A DNA stretch of 5,149 nucleotides from Lachnospiraceae bacterium (GCA_017958585.1 JAGDCK010000049.1:1-5149); one strand, 5' to 3'; numbered from the stretch's first letter, positions 1-5,149 are shown. Notes: generated by a model not told the origin, from the letters alone. Numbers and translations are program-made.

Positions 1-11
1 GCAAAGCACTT

Positions 12-60
12 AAAAAAGCTGCTGCCAGTTCATTTGATGAATTGACAACAGCTATTTTTT
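12..60 (-). terminator. Strong intrinsic terminator of the three-gene operon, probably bidirectional
   Basis: Arms at 17-27 (AGCTGCTGCCA) and 43-53 (TGACAACAGCT) pair over 11 bp with two G-U wobbles. After one mismatch an inner 5-bp stem continues (TTCAT 29-33 with ATGAA 37-41) around a 3-nt loop. Read on the minus strand, the hairpin starts about 7 nt after the stop codon of the TPM gene and is followed by six T (complement of 12-17). Read on the plus strand, it is preceded by A and followed by a run of T (55-61), so it could also stop a convergent transcript entering from the left. The structure is seen directly; bidirectional use is inferred. Confidence 0.88.
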
Positions 61-854
61 TAGAAATGTCCTCCTCCGCCTCCGTGGGAACGACCGGATG
101 ACGAAGAGTGGAAGGACGAACCTCCACCGGAACGACTTGAAGAGCTGGAGGACTCTCTTCTTACCTTAGTAACCCTGCTGTAGATATAGGAATCACGCTT
201 CTCACTAAGGCTGAAAGACCCTCTCTTTACATAGTCTTCCGCATCTTTGTTAAATCCAACGGTATTCAACTGGGATTTTAAGCCGGAGACATAGATAAAT
301 CCCACGATAACCCCGACAGCCAGAGCTATGGCCAATGACATTCCGACTCTGTAGGGATCCTTTGGCATATTGGCGCCGTCATATATGGTACCGCTTCGTT
401 CCCCTTCTATGAAGGAATCGCAAAGCCTTGCATAAGTCAAAAAGCTTTCTGCATAATATCCGTCCGCCAGATCTCCCAAAATCTTTTCGCCGATATAATC
501 AATACCTGCATCGGTAAATGCTTTTATGCCCTCGCCGCAGGTGGAGATATACCATGATCTGTCACTCATATCGATCATGAGGATCACACCGTTTTCAGAG
601 TATCTCTCATCATAAAAATCATCCGTAAAAGATACTATATCGCCCTCTCTTCCAAACACCGTAGCCACACACACGTCCATGCCGTACTTTTCGCTGACTT
701 CATCAAGGGCTTGCAAAACTTCCTCCTCTCCGCTCGGAGTAAGAAGATCTGCATAATCCGTAAGCCTGGAAGCCGCTTTTACATTCATTCCAAAGGTCAT
801 AGCCATGACAAAAGGCAAAAGGGCGATCCAGGATCTTTTTAAAATATTCTTCAT
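60..854 (-). CDS. TPM-domain membrane protein (YdjH/YgcG-like), last gene of the operon
   Basis: 264 residues. Residues 1-27 form a signal peptide: basic MKNILKR, a hydrophobic core, and a probable cleavage site after VKA. The TPM fold follows at about 32-152, with the family's opening YADLLTPSGE, a central ILMIDMSDRSWYIST strand region and a closing helix. One membrane segment lies at about 169-191, then a linker and a low-complexity Ser/Gly/His tail (235-264) ending GGGGGHF, typical of YgcG-like proteins. Predicted topology is TPM outside and tail inside. TPM proteins include the plant photosystem II repair factor TLP18.3; phosphatase activity is reported for some members, but the bacterial role is unclear. 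In B. subtilis the homologue YdjH pairs with YdjG at the membrane. The start is set by a perfect AAAGGAGG (863-870) 8 nt upstream that overlaps the previous stop codon. Family confidence is high; the molecular function is unknown. Confidence 0.9.
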   Translation of the reverse strand: MKNILKRSWIALLPFVMAMTFGMNVKAASRLTDYADLLTPSGEEEVLQALDEVSEKYGMDVCVATVFGREGDIVSFTDDFYDERYSENGVILMIDMSDRSWYISTCGEGIKAFTDAGIDYIGEKILGDLADGYYAESFLTYARLCDSFIEGERSGTIYDGANMPKDPYRVGMSLAIALAVGVIVGFIYVSGLKSQLNTVGFNKDAEDYVKRGSFSLSEKRDSYIYSRVTKVRRESSSSSSRSGGGSSFHSSSSGRSHGGGGGHF

Positions 855-871
855 CTTCCCTTCCTCCTTTA
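855..871 (-). promoter_or_regulatory. Stop codon/Shine-Dalgarno overlap (TAAAGGAGG), translational coupling site
   Basis: The TAA stop of the upstream zinc-ribbon gene (869-871) is the first part of TAAAGGAGG (863-871), a full anti-16S complement. The spacer to the TPM gene's ATG at 854 is 8 nt. Ribosomes finishing the upstream gene stop on the ribosome binding site of the next, which favours coupled, roughly equal synthesis of the two predicted membrane partners. The overlap is seen directly; coupling is inferred. Confidence 0.75.
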
Positions 872-1954
872 AAGCAGATACACAATATATGTGATGGCCA
901 TTGTGATGGCAAAAGCGATTCCACCGGACAAAAACAGGTATTTTTTGTAAAGACCCTTGTCACAGGGAAGGTTCCCCACAAATTTTCCCGTCTGACCGTT
1001 CATGGCAAACATGTAAGTATTGTCACGCCATTTTGTGGTCATTACCCACACAGGGTAAAGCGCATATTTTGACGAACCGTTTAATAGTCTCACCGAAGAA
1101 TCCTCGCAGGTAACTGTTGCATATCCGCTGACGGTTCTCTCTATGGCTTCGATGGCGGATTTTTTGATCCTGTCATTTGCCCTCTTTACGGTATCCTCTT
1201 CCTTCACATCATATTTGTCAGCCATATATCCCGACAGATATGCTGTCTGAAAATCCACCGCATCCTTGAAATCATAAGGTTCAAGAGATTCCATCAAAGC
1301 ATCGTCCATCTTTGTGGAACCGTCCACGGGTACATGAGCAAAGCCAATACTGCCGCCTCTCACAACAGAATAATACTTTGTCTGAGTGTAGTTATATCTG
1401 CTGTCGCTCCAGGTCCTGACCTTTGTGGCCTTGAATCTGGCTCTGGCATTCGCATCCGCATCAAAGAGCCAGAAAGGTACATATACACCCTTTATCTCTT
1501 CGATATTTGCCTCCGTCTTAAAGGATTTCGGAAGAAGCTTTTTACCCAGAAGATGGGACTTAAAATTTCTCTTTGCAGCCTCCTTGTCAAGTTTAAAAGG
1601 GATCACATAGTCGGGCTTTAGATCCCCCTCAAACTGCCCCTTCATGACAACGGGATTTCCGCAATAAGGGCAGGCGGTGGCACCCAAAGTCTCGTCGGCG
1701 ATCACCTCACCGGAGCAGGACTCACAGACGTATACACGCATATTGTCAGTCTCTCCGCTCTCCCAGGTGCTTCCGGCATTTTCCTGCCATTCCATCTGGC
1801 TTTCGCCGTCTTCTTTCATATCCTGGTCATATATGGCCAGGGCATCCATTTCAAATTCCGCATCGCAGTAGGGGCATTTCATCTTTTGAACAGATGAGTT
1901 AAATTCCAGGCCTCCACCGCAATTTGGACATTTGTATTCCATTAACTGTGCCAT
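869..1954 (-). CDS. Double zinc-ribbon membrane-anchored protein (YdjG-like, TFIIB-type zinc ribbon)
   Basis: 361 residues. Two zinc ribbons lie at the N-terminus: Cys9/Cys12 with Cys27/Cys30, and Cys77/Cys80 with Cys95/Cys98, joined by an acidic, Trp/Glu-rich linker (about 40-72). A soluble domain of about 240 residues follows, starting at KPDYVIPFKLDK and including VYVPFWLFDAD, both usual in this family (often auto-annotated as TFIIB-type zinc ribbon or PriA-like helicase; no helicase motifs are present). One hydrophobic segment at about 340-361 ends the protein and probably anchors it in the membrane with the ribbons in the cytoplasm. Length is close to B. subtilis YdjG (about 340 residues). 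AAAAAAGGAG at 1960-1969, 5 nt from the ATG, supports Met1 over Met5. It lies 24 nt after the SPFH gene and 14 nt before the TPM gene. The likely role is an adaptor in a membrane-stress complex, by homology and context only. Confidence 0.88.
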   Translation of the reverse strand: MAQLMEYKCPNCGGGLEFNSSVQKMKCPYCDAEFEMDALAIYDQDMKEDGESQMEWQENAGSTWESGETDNMRVYVCESCSGEVIADETLGATACPYCGNPVVMKGQFEGDLKPDYVIPFKLDKEAAKRNFKSHLLGKKLLPKSFKTEANIEEIKGVYVPFWLFDADANARARFKATKVRTWSDSRYNYTQTKYYSVVRGGSIGFAHVPVDGSTKMDDALMESLEPYDFKDAVDFQTAYLSGYMADKYDVKEEDTVKRANDRIKKSAIEAIERTVSGYATVTCEDSSVRLLNGSSKYALYPVWVMTTKWRDNTYMFAMNGQTGKFVGNLPCDKGLYKKYLFLSGGIAFAITMAITYIVYLL

Positions 1955-1978
1955 TTGTTCTCCTTTTTTGGTCTACTC

Positions 1979-3277
1979 TTACTGAATATCACCATCATCA
2001 AAAGGATCGCCGCACTCAGGGCAGAACTTGGGCGGGTTCTTGGGGTCTTCCGGAACCCATCCGCACTTGTCGCATTTATAGATCGGTTCTCCCGCAGGCT
2101 TTTTTGCGCCACAGTTTTGACAGAACTTACCTGTGTTTACGCTGCCACATTTAGGACATGTCCATCCTGCAGCAGGCTTGGGACTTCCGCACTCGGGACA
2201 GAACTTTCCTGTGGCTGTGGCTCCGCATGAGCACTTCCATGAATCTGCGCTCTGTGTATTCTGAGCAGGTGCCTGAGCAGCCTGTGCAAAGAGCTGATTC
2301 GCATTGAGGCCTCCCGCATTCATAGCCATTCCCATGCCCACGAAACCGTTCATTGCTCCCGCAGGATTCTTTGCGGCAGCCTCCATTGCTGCTGCCTGGC
2401 TTGTAGCCATCATACCTGCAGCATTTGCGGCATTTGAATAGAACTTTGATGTCTGTGCCTGATTGAGTTTCTTTTTATCTTCTTCCGTAAGAGAGATGGG
2501 ATTTAAGGCTATCTGACAAACCTTGATACCTCTCTCGCTCCACTTTGCAGAAAGTGCATTGTTTACCGCTGCCTCAAGCTCTGCATTGTGACCCGCTATT
2601 GATTCGATGGATATCTTCTTTGCGGAGAGCTCTGCAAATGCAGGTGTAAGTGCGGATATAAACTCTGTCTTTAACTGAGTATCAATCTCGCTTCTTCTGT
2701 ATGCATTTGATACATTTCCGCAGACATTGCAATAAAAAGCAATGGGATCCACGATCCTGTATGAATAAACACCGTTACATCTCACATCGATTGTGAGTGC
2801 AAATCCTGTATCCTCATCATAGATCTTAAAAGGCACGGGATTCTGCGTTCCGAACTTATTGTCCATGATCTCTTTTGTGTTAAAATAGTACACTCTCTGA
2901 TCATTTCCGGTATCTCCGCCAAATCCCAGTCTCTCGATCATGGTCTTAAAGGAATCGATGATACCCTCTCCCAGATTTCCCGCAAAAATTGAGGGTTCTG
3001 ATGAACTGTCAAAAGTAAATGCTCCGGGCTCGGCGCAGATCTCAATGACTTTTCCCTTTTCCACGATGATCATACACTGACCGTCTGCCACCGCAATTAC
3101 GGAGCCGTTTGAAATAATATTGTCGCTACCCTTGGTATTGGAAGATTTTCCGCTTACGATCTTTCTTCCCTTAACCACCAAAACATCCTTATCGATAGCA
3201 TCACATCCAAAATACTCTTTCCACTGATCGGCAAGTGTGCTTCCGATCGCTGCATTAGCTGCTTTAATAAGACCCAT
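1979..3277 (-). CDS. SPFH (stomatin/prohibitin-like) protein with three C-terminal zinc ribbons (YdjI/COG4260-like)
   Basis: 432 residues from the ATG at 3277. The frame stays open to a TTG at 3295, but that start has no ribosome binding site, whereas AAAGGAG (3286-3292) sits 8 nt before the ATG. The ATG also gives the family's usual N-terminus (MGLIKAA...GTLADQWKEYF type). An SPFH/band 7 domain spans about 20-275, with no N-terminal membrane hairpin, as in YdjI. An Ala/Met/Asn/Gln-rich linker (about 275-345) follows, then three zinc ribbons: Cys349/351 with 360/363, Cys374/377 with 386/389, and Cys402/405 with 419/422. The acidic end is DDGDIQ. SPFH proteins oligomerise on membranes and organise microdomains; in B. 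subtilis YdjI links PspA to the YdjG/YdjH membrane pair. First gene of the operon, behind a 238-bp intergenic region. A further CxxC (Cys183/Cys186) lies inside the SPFH domain. Family assignment is firm; the client protein is unknown. Confidence 0.9.
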   Translation of the reverse strand: MGLIKAANAAIGSTLADQWKEYFGCDAIDKDVLVVKGRKIVSGKSSNTKGSDNIISNGSVIAVADGQCMIIVEKGKVIEICAEPGAFTFDSSSEPSIFAGNLGEGIIDSFKTMIERLGFGGDTGNDQRVYYFNTKEIMDNKFGTQNPVPFKIYDEDTGFALTIDVRCNGVYSYRIVDPIAFYCNVCGNVSNAYRRSEIDTQLKTEFISALTPAFAELSAKKISIESIAGHNAELEAAVNNALSAKWSERGIKVCQIALNPISLTEEDKKKLNQAQTSKFYSNAANAAGMMATSQAAAMEAAAKNPAGAMNGFVGMGMAMNAGGLNANQLFAQAAQAPAQNTQSADSWKCSCGATATGKFCPECGSPKPAAGWTCPKCGSVNTGKFCQNCGAKKPAGEPIYKCDKCGWVPEDPKNPPKFCPECGDPFDDGDIQ

Positions 3278-3285
3278 TACATATT

Positions 3286-3292
3286 CTCCTTT
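3286..3292 (-). promoter_or_regulatory. Shine-Dalgarno site that fixes the SPFH gene start
   Basis: The minus strand reads AAAGGAG followed by an 8-nt spacer and the ATG at 3277-3275. An in-between ATG is followed directly by TAA and cannot be a start. The upstream TTG at 3295 overlaps this site, so starting there would add six residues outside the conserved family N-terminus. This supports a 432-residue product. Confidence 0.85.
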
Positions 3293-3316
3293 CAAAGGTA
3301 AATAACCTTAACTATA

Positions 3317-3345
3317 AATTTACCAAAAATATCCTATTTCGTAAA
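3317..3345 (-). promoter_or_regulatory. Candidate vegetative promoter of the SPFH/zinc-ribbon/TPM operon
   Basis: On the minus strand TTTACG (3345-3340) is separated by exactly 17 nt from TAAATT (3322-3317), a moderate match to a SigA-type promoter. It would give a short leader of roughly 30 nt before the ATG at 3277. No clear ECF-type pair (AAC and CGT at 16-17 nt spacing, as for SigW) was seen upstream. The leader can form small competing hairpins: AAGGT 3295-3299 with ACCTT 3305-3309, or GGTAAAT 3297-3303 with ATTTACC 3318-3324. These lie next to the ribosome binding site. AT-rich DNA makes chance matches common. Confidence 0.4.
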
Positions 3346-3408
3346 CTGTTGTGATCTAAAATCGGCGATCCGGTATCTTAATTTTTCTTTATAAATACAA
3401 ATTAATCT

Positions 3409-3436
3409 GTTTTGAAATTGCTAATCGTGATAAAAT
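3409..3436 (+). promoter_or_regulatory. Candidate extended -10 promoter for the GT-C-like membrane protein gene
   Basis: TAAAAT (3431-3436) is preceded by TGA (3428-3430), an extended -10 arrangement. The -35 is weak: TGTTTT (3409-3414) at 16 nt spacing, or TTGAAA (3412-3417) at only 13 nt. The leader to the ATG at 3516 would be about 70 nt and contains the GGAATATTCC palindrome. Moderate to weak support. Confidence 0.35.
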
Positions 3437-3463
3437 TATCTTCGCGGATTGAGTTTTTTCTAA

Positions 3464-3473
3464 GGAATATTCC
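3464..3473. repeat. Perfect 10-bp palindrome GGAATATTCC in the leader of the plus-strand gene
   Basis: A perfect dyad lies about 30 nt downstream of the candidate -10 and 42 nt before the ATG at 3516. It could be an operator. A wider, weaker pairing also exists, GCGGA (3444-3448) with TCCGC (3471-3475) followed by five T, which would resemble a leader terminator. Both readings are inference from a short motif. Confidence 0.3.
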
Positions 3474-3515
3474 GCTTTTTACAAATATATCCGTAATTGA
3501 TCACAGGAAAAAAAC

Positions 3516-4880
3516 ATGAATTTTTTAAAGAAAAATGCAGACGCATTAAAGATATCTTTTATATTGATCTATATCTTTACGGCCATGAGTTTCTTTGTCA
3601 TGACGCAGCCCTTTGGCGACGGGCCTGATGAGATCGACAGATACAAGATCGTGTCATTTATAGAAAGACACGGGACTCTCCCACTGGGTGATGACAGCGA
3701 AGTGCTGATCGGAGGATACGGGGCATCATACGCTTTCCAGCCCATATCAACCTATATGATATCCGGGTATCTGTTAAGACTCCTGACACCACTCATGCTA
3801 TCTGACAGCGCAAAGCTTATAATTGCAAGATATGTAAATGTGCTTTTCGGACTGATAGCGGCTTACTTTACATTCAGGATCTCGAAGCTTTTATTTAAGG
3901 ACAAAGACATTGCTTTTTTGTTTGCCGCTGCGGTCACACTTCTTCCGCAGAATATCTTTATATATACTTATGTAAACACTGACGGCATAGGACTTATGTC
4001 AATTGCCATAATAATATACGGGATACTTCGGGGTTACCGGACAGACTTTGATATAAAGTCCGTTGTTGCCCTTGCTCTTGGCATATCATTTTGCCTTTTG
4101 TCTTATTACAACTGCTACGGTTACGTGCTTGTGGCATTTATCGCCTTTGTCGTTTATTTCATCAGAAAAAAAGACTATAAGTCCATGTTCAAAAAAGGAA
4201 TTCCCATTGCTGTCACAGTCCTGTGTCTTGCGGGATGGTGGTTTATCAGAAACGGAATCCTCTACAACGGAGATATTTTTGCACTTAATGCCAGAAGGGA
4301 ATGCGCACAGCGAACCGGAGAACCGGAGTGGCTATATATTATGTCTCAAACATACCATGCAACCGGCCACTCGCTGTACGAAATGCTCTTTAAATCAGAC
4401 TATATCACCCTTGTATGGCGCAGCTTCGTCGCCATGTTCGGGCCCATGACCATACCGACTTCAAGATACGTTTACTGGGTATATGCAGGTCTTTTCTTTG
4501 TAAGCATCATAGGACTCTTTATCCCGTTTAAGCCAACGTTTTTGGATTCATTTGATAAAAAGAAGGGTTTACTTATCAGGTTTTATCTTGTGATCTCAGC
4601 GATCATTCCCGCTGCCCTTGCTATTTTTTATTCCTACGAATGGGATTATCAGCCCCAGGGAAGATACTACCTCCCATGCCTTATCCCATTCTTTGCACTT
4701 TTGTCAACAGGTATGGAAAAGCTGATACTCTTTGCAGGAAATTCGGCCAAAAAGATAACAAAGAAAGAAGACGCGGACTTTAAAATAAAGAGCATGTCAG
4801 TCTTTATCCTTTGCCTTGTCTTTCTGATTTCAGTTGCAGTTTCCGTGGTAAGGATCCTTACCCACTACGGAGTTTTATAA
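3516..4880 (+). CDS. Polytopic membrane protein, DUF2142/GT-C glycosyltransferase-like
   Basis: 454 residues with about 11-12 hydrophobic segments (near 12-30, 101-120, 130-150, 155-172, 181-197, 200-216, 228-245, 318-338, 352-372, 384-402 and 427-447). After the first segment an acidic loop carries GDGPDEIDR (34-42), matching the acidic motif placed just after TM1 in DUF2142 and related GT-C enzymes. Later hallmarks are WWFIRNGILYNGD (241-253) and QPQGRYYLPCL (379-389), both characteristic of this superfamily. GT-C enzymes use polyprenyl-phosphate sugars to glycosylate extracytoplasmic acceptors, so a role in cell-wall polysaccharide or glycan decoration is likely; the substrate cannot be read from sequence. 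The start ATG has AGGA (3505-3508) 7 nt upstream. It is divergent from the SPFH operon and stands alone, with no other glycan genes in view. A catalytically inactive membrane protein remains possible. Confidence 0.82.
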   Translation: MNFLKKNADALKISFILIYIFTAMSFFVMTQPFGDGPDEIDRYKIVSFIERHGTLPLGDDSEVLIGGYGASYAFQPISTYMISGYLLRLLTPLMLSDSAKLIIARYVNVLFGLIAAYFTFRISKLLFKDKDIAFLFAAAVTLLPQNIFIYTYVNTDGIGLMSIAIIIYGILRGYRTDFDIKSVVALALGISFCLLSYYNCYGYVLVAFIAFVVYFIRKKDYKSMFKKGIPIAVTVLCLAGWWFIRNGILYNGDIFALNARRECAQRTGEPEWLYIMSQTYHATGHSLYEMLFKSDYITLVWRSFVAMFGPMTIPTSRYVYWVYAGLFFVSIIGLFIPFKPTFLDSFDKKKGLLIRFYLVISAIIPAALAIFYSYEWDYQPQGRYYLPCLIPFFALLSTGMEKLILFAGNSAKKITKKEDADFKIKSMSVFILCLVFLISVAVSVVRILTHYGVL

Positions 4881-4884
4881 TTAT

Positions 4885-4890
4885 TATAAT
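4885..4890 (+). promoter_or_regulatory. Perfect TATAAT -10 hexamer ahead of the structured region
   Basis: TATAAT lies just after the stop codon at 4880. A start 6-8 nt downstream (about 4897) would coincide with the base of the first hairpin (4898). There is no good -35 at 16-18 nt spacing and no extended TG, and the DNA is AT-rich, so this may be chance. Confidence 0.22.
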
Positions 4891-4897
4891 TTTACAA

Positions 4898-4926
4898 GGT
4901 TGAAACACGCTCCACGGGTTTCATCC
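4898..4926 (+). repeat. Imperfect inverted repeat (hairpin 1)
   Basis: TGAAAC (4901-4906) pairs with GTTTCA (4918-4923). The stem extends inward by CG (4908-4909) with CG (4915-4916) after one mismatch, and outward by GG (4898-4899) with CC (4925-4926) after one mismatch. The loop is 5 nt. No T-run follows, so it is not a standard terminator for the gene ending at 4880. Confidence 0.55.
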
Positions 4927-4948
4927 ATGATCAGAAGTCGCTTGGCCC

Positions 4949-4979
4949 GTTAGAGTGCGCCCATGGCGCGCAAACTAAC
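4949..4979 (+). repeat. GC-rich hairpin 2, competing with hairpin 3
   Basis: GTGCGCC (4955-4961) pairs with GGCGCGC (4965-4971), 7 bp including one G-U, around a CAT loop. The outer arms GTTAG (4949-4953) and CTAAC (4975-4979) add 5 bp across a small internal loop (A opposite AAA). Bases 4976-4979 are also used by the next hairpin, so the two full structures cannot form together. Confidence 0.6.
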
Positions 4980-5018
4980 AAAGCGCTGTACGTTTTTTAG
5001 ACGCACAGCGCTTTGTTA
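4976..5018 (+). repeat. Long hairpin 3: 14-bp perfect inverted repeat
   Basis: TAACAAAGCGCTGT (4976-4989) is perfectly complementary to ACAGCGCTTTGTTA (5005-5018). After one mismatch, CGT (4991-4993) pairs with ACG (5001-5003) around a 7-nt loop TTTTTAG. This is the strongest structure in the window's right end. The downstream sequence (CTTTATAG) is not a U-tract, so it may be a weak terminator, an RNase III processing stem or a protein-binding site. Confidence 0.75.
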
Positions 5019-5048
5019 CTTTATAGACTAACTATTAAATGTCAAGCC

Positions 5049-5070
5049 AGAAACAAAGACATTTGTTTCT
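5049..5070 (+). repeat. Perfect 9-bp hairpin 4 just upstream of the boxA-like motif
   Basis: AGAAACAAA (5049-5057) pairs perfectly with TTTGTTTCT (5062-5070) around the tetraloop GACA. It lies 8 nt before TACCTTGAAAACT. A stem followed closely by boxA recalls the boxB/boxA layout of antitermination leaders, but the function is inferred. Confidence 0.6.
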
Positions 5071-5078
5071 ACGATCAG

Positions 5079-5091
5079 TACCTTGAAAACT
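5079..5091 (+). promoter_or_regulatory. boxA-like antitermination motif (TACCTTGAAAACT)
   Basis: The core CTTTGAAAACT of the Firmicutes rRNA boxA (found in 16S leaders and 16S-23S spacers, bound by NusB/NusE) is matched except for one position (CCTTGAAAACT). The extension GCAT continues the ...AACTGCAT wording that I recall from clostridial rRNA spacers. The match is seen directly; the rRNA assignment is inference because no rRNA is in the window. Confidence 0.45.
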
Positions 5092-5103
5092 GCATGACGA
5101 AAA

Positions 5104-5123
5104 GAGCATCCGGATGGGTGCTC
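5104..5123 (+). repeat. 8-bp hairpin 5 downstream of the boxA-like motif
   Basis: GAGCATCC (5104-5111) pairs with GGGTGCTC (5116-5123) with one T-G wobble around a GGAT loop. It is followed by CAAAAAGAATGAGGG-type sequence, not by a T-run. The ATG at 5131 is open to the window edge (six codons visible) but has no clear ribosome binding site. Confidence 0.55.
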
Positions 5124-5149
5124 AAAAAGAATGAGGGATATTTGGGTAA

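Larger units (their letters stand above)
4881..5149 (+). other. Gene-free, structure-rich region, possible rRNA leader/spacer or other antiterminated leader
   Basis: No convincing coding sequence lies in these 269 bp; the two short ATG frames (8 and 22 codons) lack ribosome binding sites and lie in inverted repeats. The stretch begins AT-rich, then contains five successive inverted repeats and a boxA-like motif before the window ends. Such a layout fits a Firmicutes rRNA operon leader or 16S-23S spacer, or a structured leader of another gene. No rRNA or tRNA body is recognisable in the window. Confidence 0.5.

Noticed and set aside
3..101. Open plus-strand frame entering from the left edge (KALKKAAASSFDEL...)
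   Set aside because: It would run through the terminator hairpin and into the antisense of the TPM gene; an alternative frame stops at 11-13. Too short to support without the left flank.
703..981. Minus-strand frame overlapping the TPM/zinc-ribbon junction and plus-strand frames at 1334-1621, 1677-1871 and 1924-2230
   Set aside because: These are out-of-frame or antisense shadows of well-supported genes, with no ribosome binding sites or recognisable domains.
869..1954. PriA-type helicase annotation for the zinc-ribbon gene
   Set aside because: Only the zinc ribbons resemble PriA; no Walker A/B or helicase motifs are present and a C-terminal membrane segment is.
3278..3295. N-terminal extension of the SPFH protein from a TTG at 3295
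   Set aside because: The TTG overlaps the Shine-Dalgarno sequence of the ATG at 3277 and has no site of its own; the ATG gives the conserved family N-terminus.
4955..4963. GTGCGCCCA, identical to the usual 5' end of some group II introns
   Set aside because: Similarity stops after nine bases, no further intron domains or reverse transcriptase follow, and the bases are explained by hairpin 2.
4949..4979. tRNA-like piece (GTTAGAG followed by a 5-bp stem and 7-nt loop)
   Set aside because: The would-be anticodon loop lacks T at position 33, there is no T-arm (GTTCGA-type) downstream and no pairing acceptor stem.
4927..5031. Short ATG frames: 8 codons at 4927-4953 and 22 codons plus stop at 4963-5031
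   Set aside because: Neither has a ribosome binding site and both run through inverted repeats; the amino acid content is what the repeats dictate.
1..5149. CRISPR array, transposase, integrase or phage genes
   Set aside because: No direct repeats with regular spacing and no recombinase or phage domains were found on either strand.

Overview
The window looks like chromosomal DNA from a low-to-moderate GC Firmicute, most likely a gut or rumen Clostridia of the Lachnospiraceae type. This is inferred from strong AGGAGG-type ribosome binding sites, the style of the proteins and a Firmicutes-like boxA motif near the right end. I could not run a taxonomic search.

The left two thirds (60-3277, minus strand) is a compact three-gene operon. 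In transcription order it encodes a stomatin/prohibitin-type SPFH protein with three C-terminal zinc ribbons (YdjI/COG4260-like), a membrane protein with two N-terminal zinc ribbons and one C-terminal membrane segment (YdjG-like), and a secreted/membrane TPM-domain protein (YdjH/YgcG-like). Gaps are 24 and 14 nt, and the last gene's Shine-Dalgarno overlaps the preceding stop codon. The operon ends in a strong, probably bidirectional intrinsic terminator at 12-60. The same three families sit beside PspA in the Bacillus subtilis pspA-ydjG-ydjH-ydjI envelope-stress operon. There the SPFH protein and the YdjG/YdjH membrane pair help bring PspA to the membrane. Here the gene order differs and no PspA is present in the window, so the module may work with a distant PspA or with another client.

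A 238-bp AT-rich divergent intergenic region (3278-3515) carries candidate promoters for both directions and a perfect 10-bp palindrome. To its right, on the plus strand, is one gene (3516-4880) for a polytopic membrane protein resembling the DUF2142/GT-C glycosyltransferase superfamily, probably acting in cell-surface polysaccharide or glycan assembly.

The last 269 bp (4881-5149) contain no convincing gene but are dense in secondary structure. Five successive inverted repeats are present, two of them mutually exclusive, followed by a boxA-like antitermination motif (TACCTTGAAAACT). This may be the leader or spacer of an rRNA operon, or of another antiterminated or structured transcript, whose body lies beyond the window. 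It is the least explained part of the sequence.
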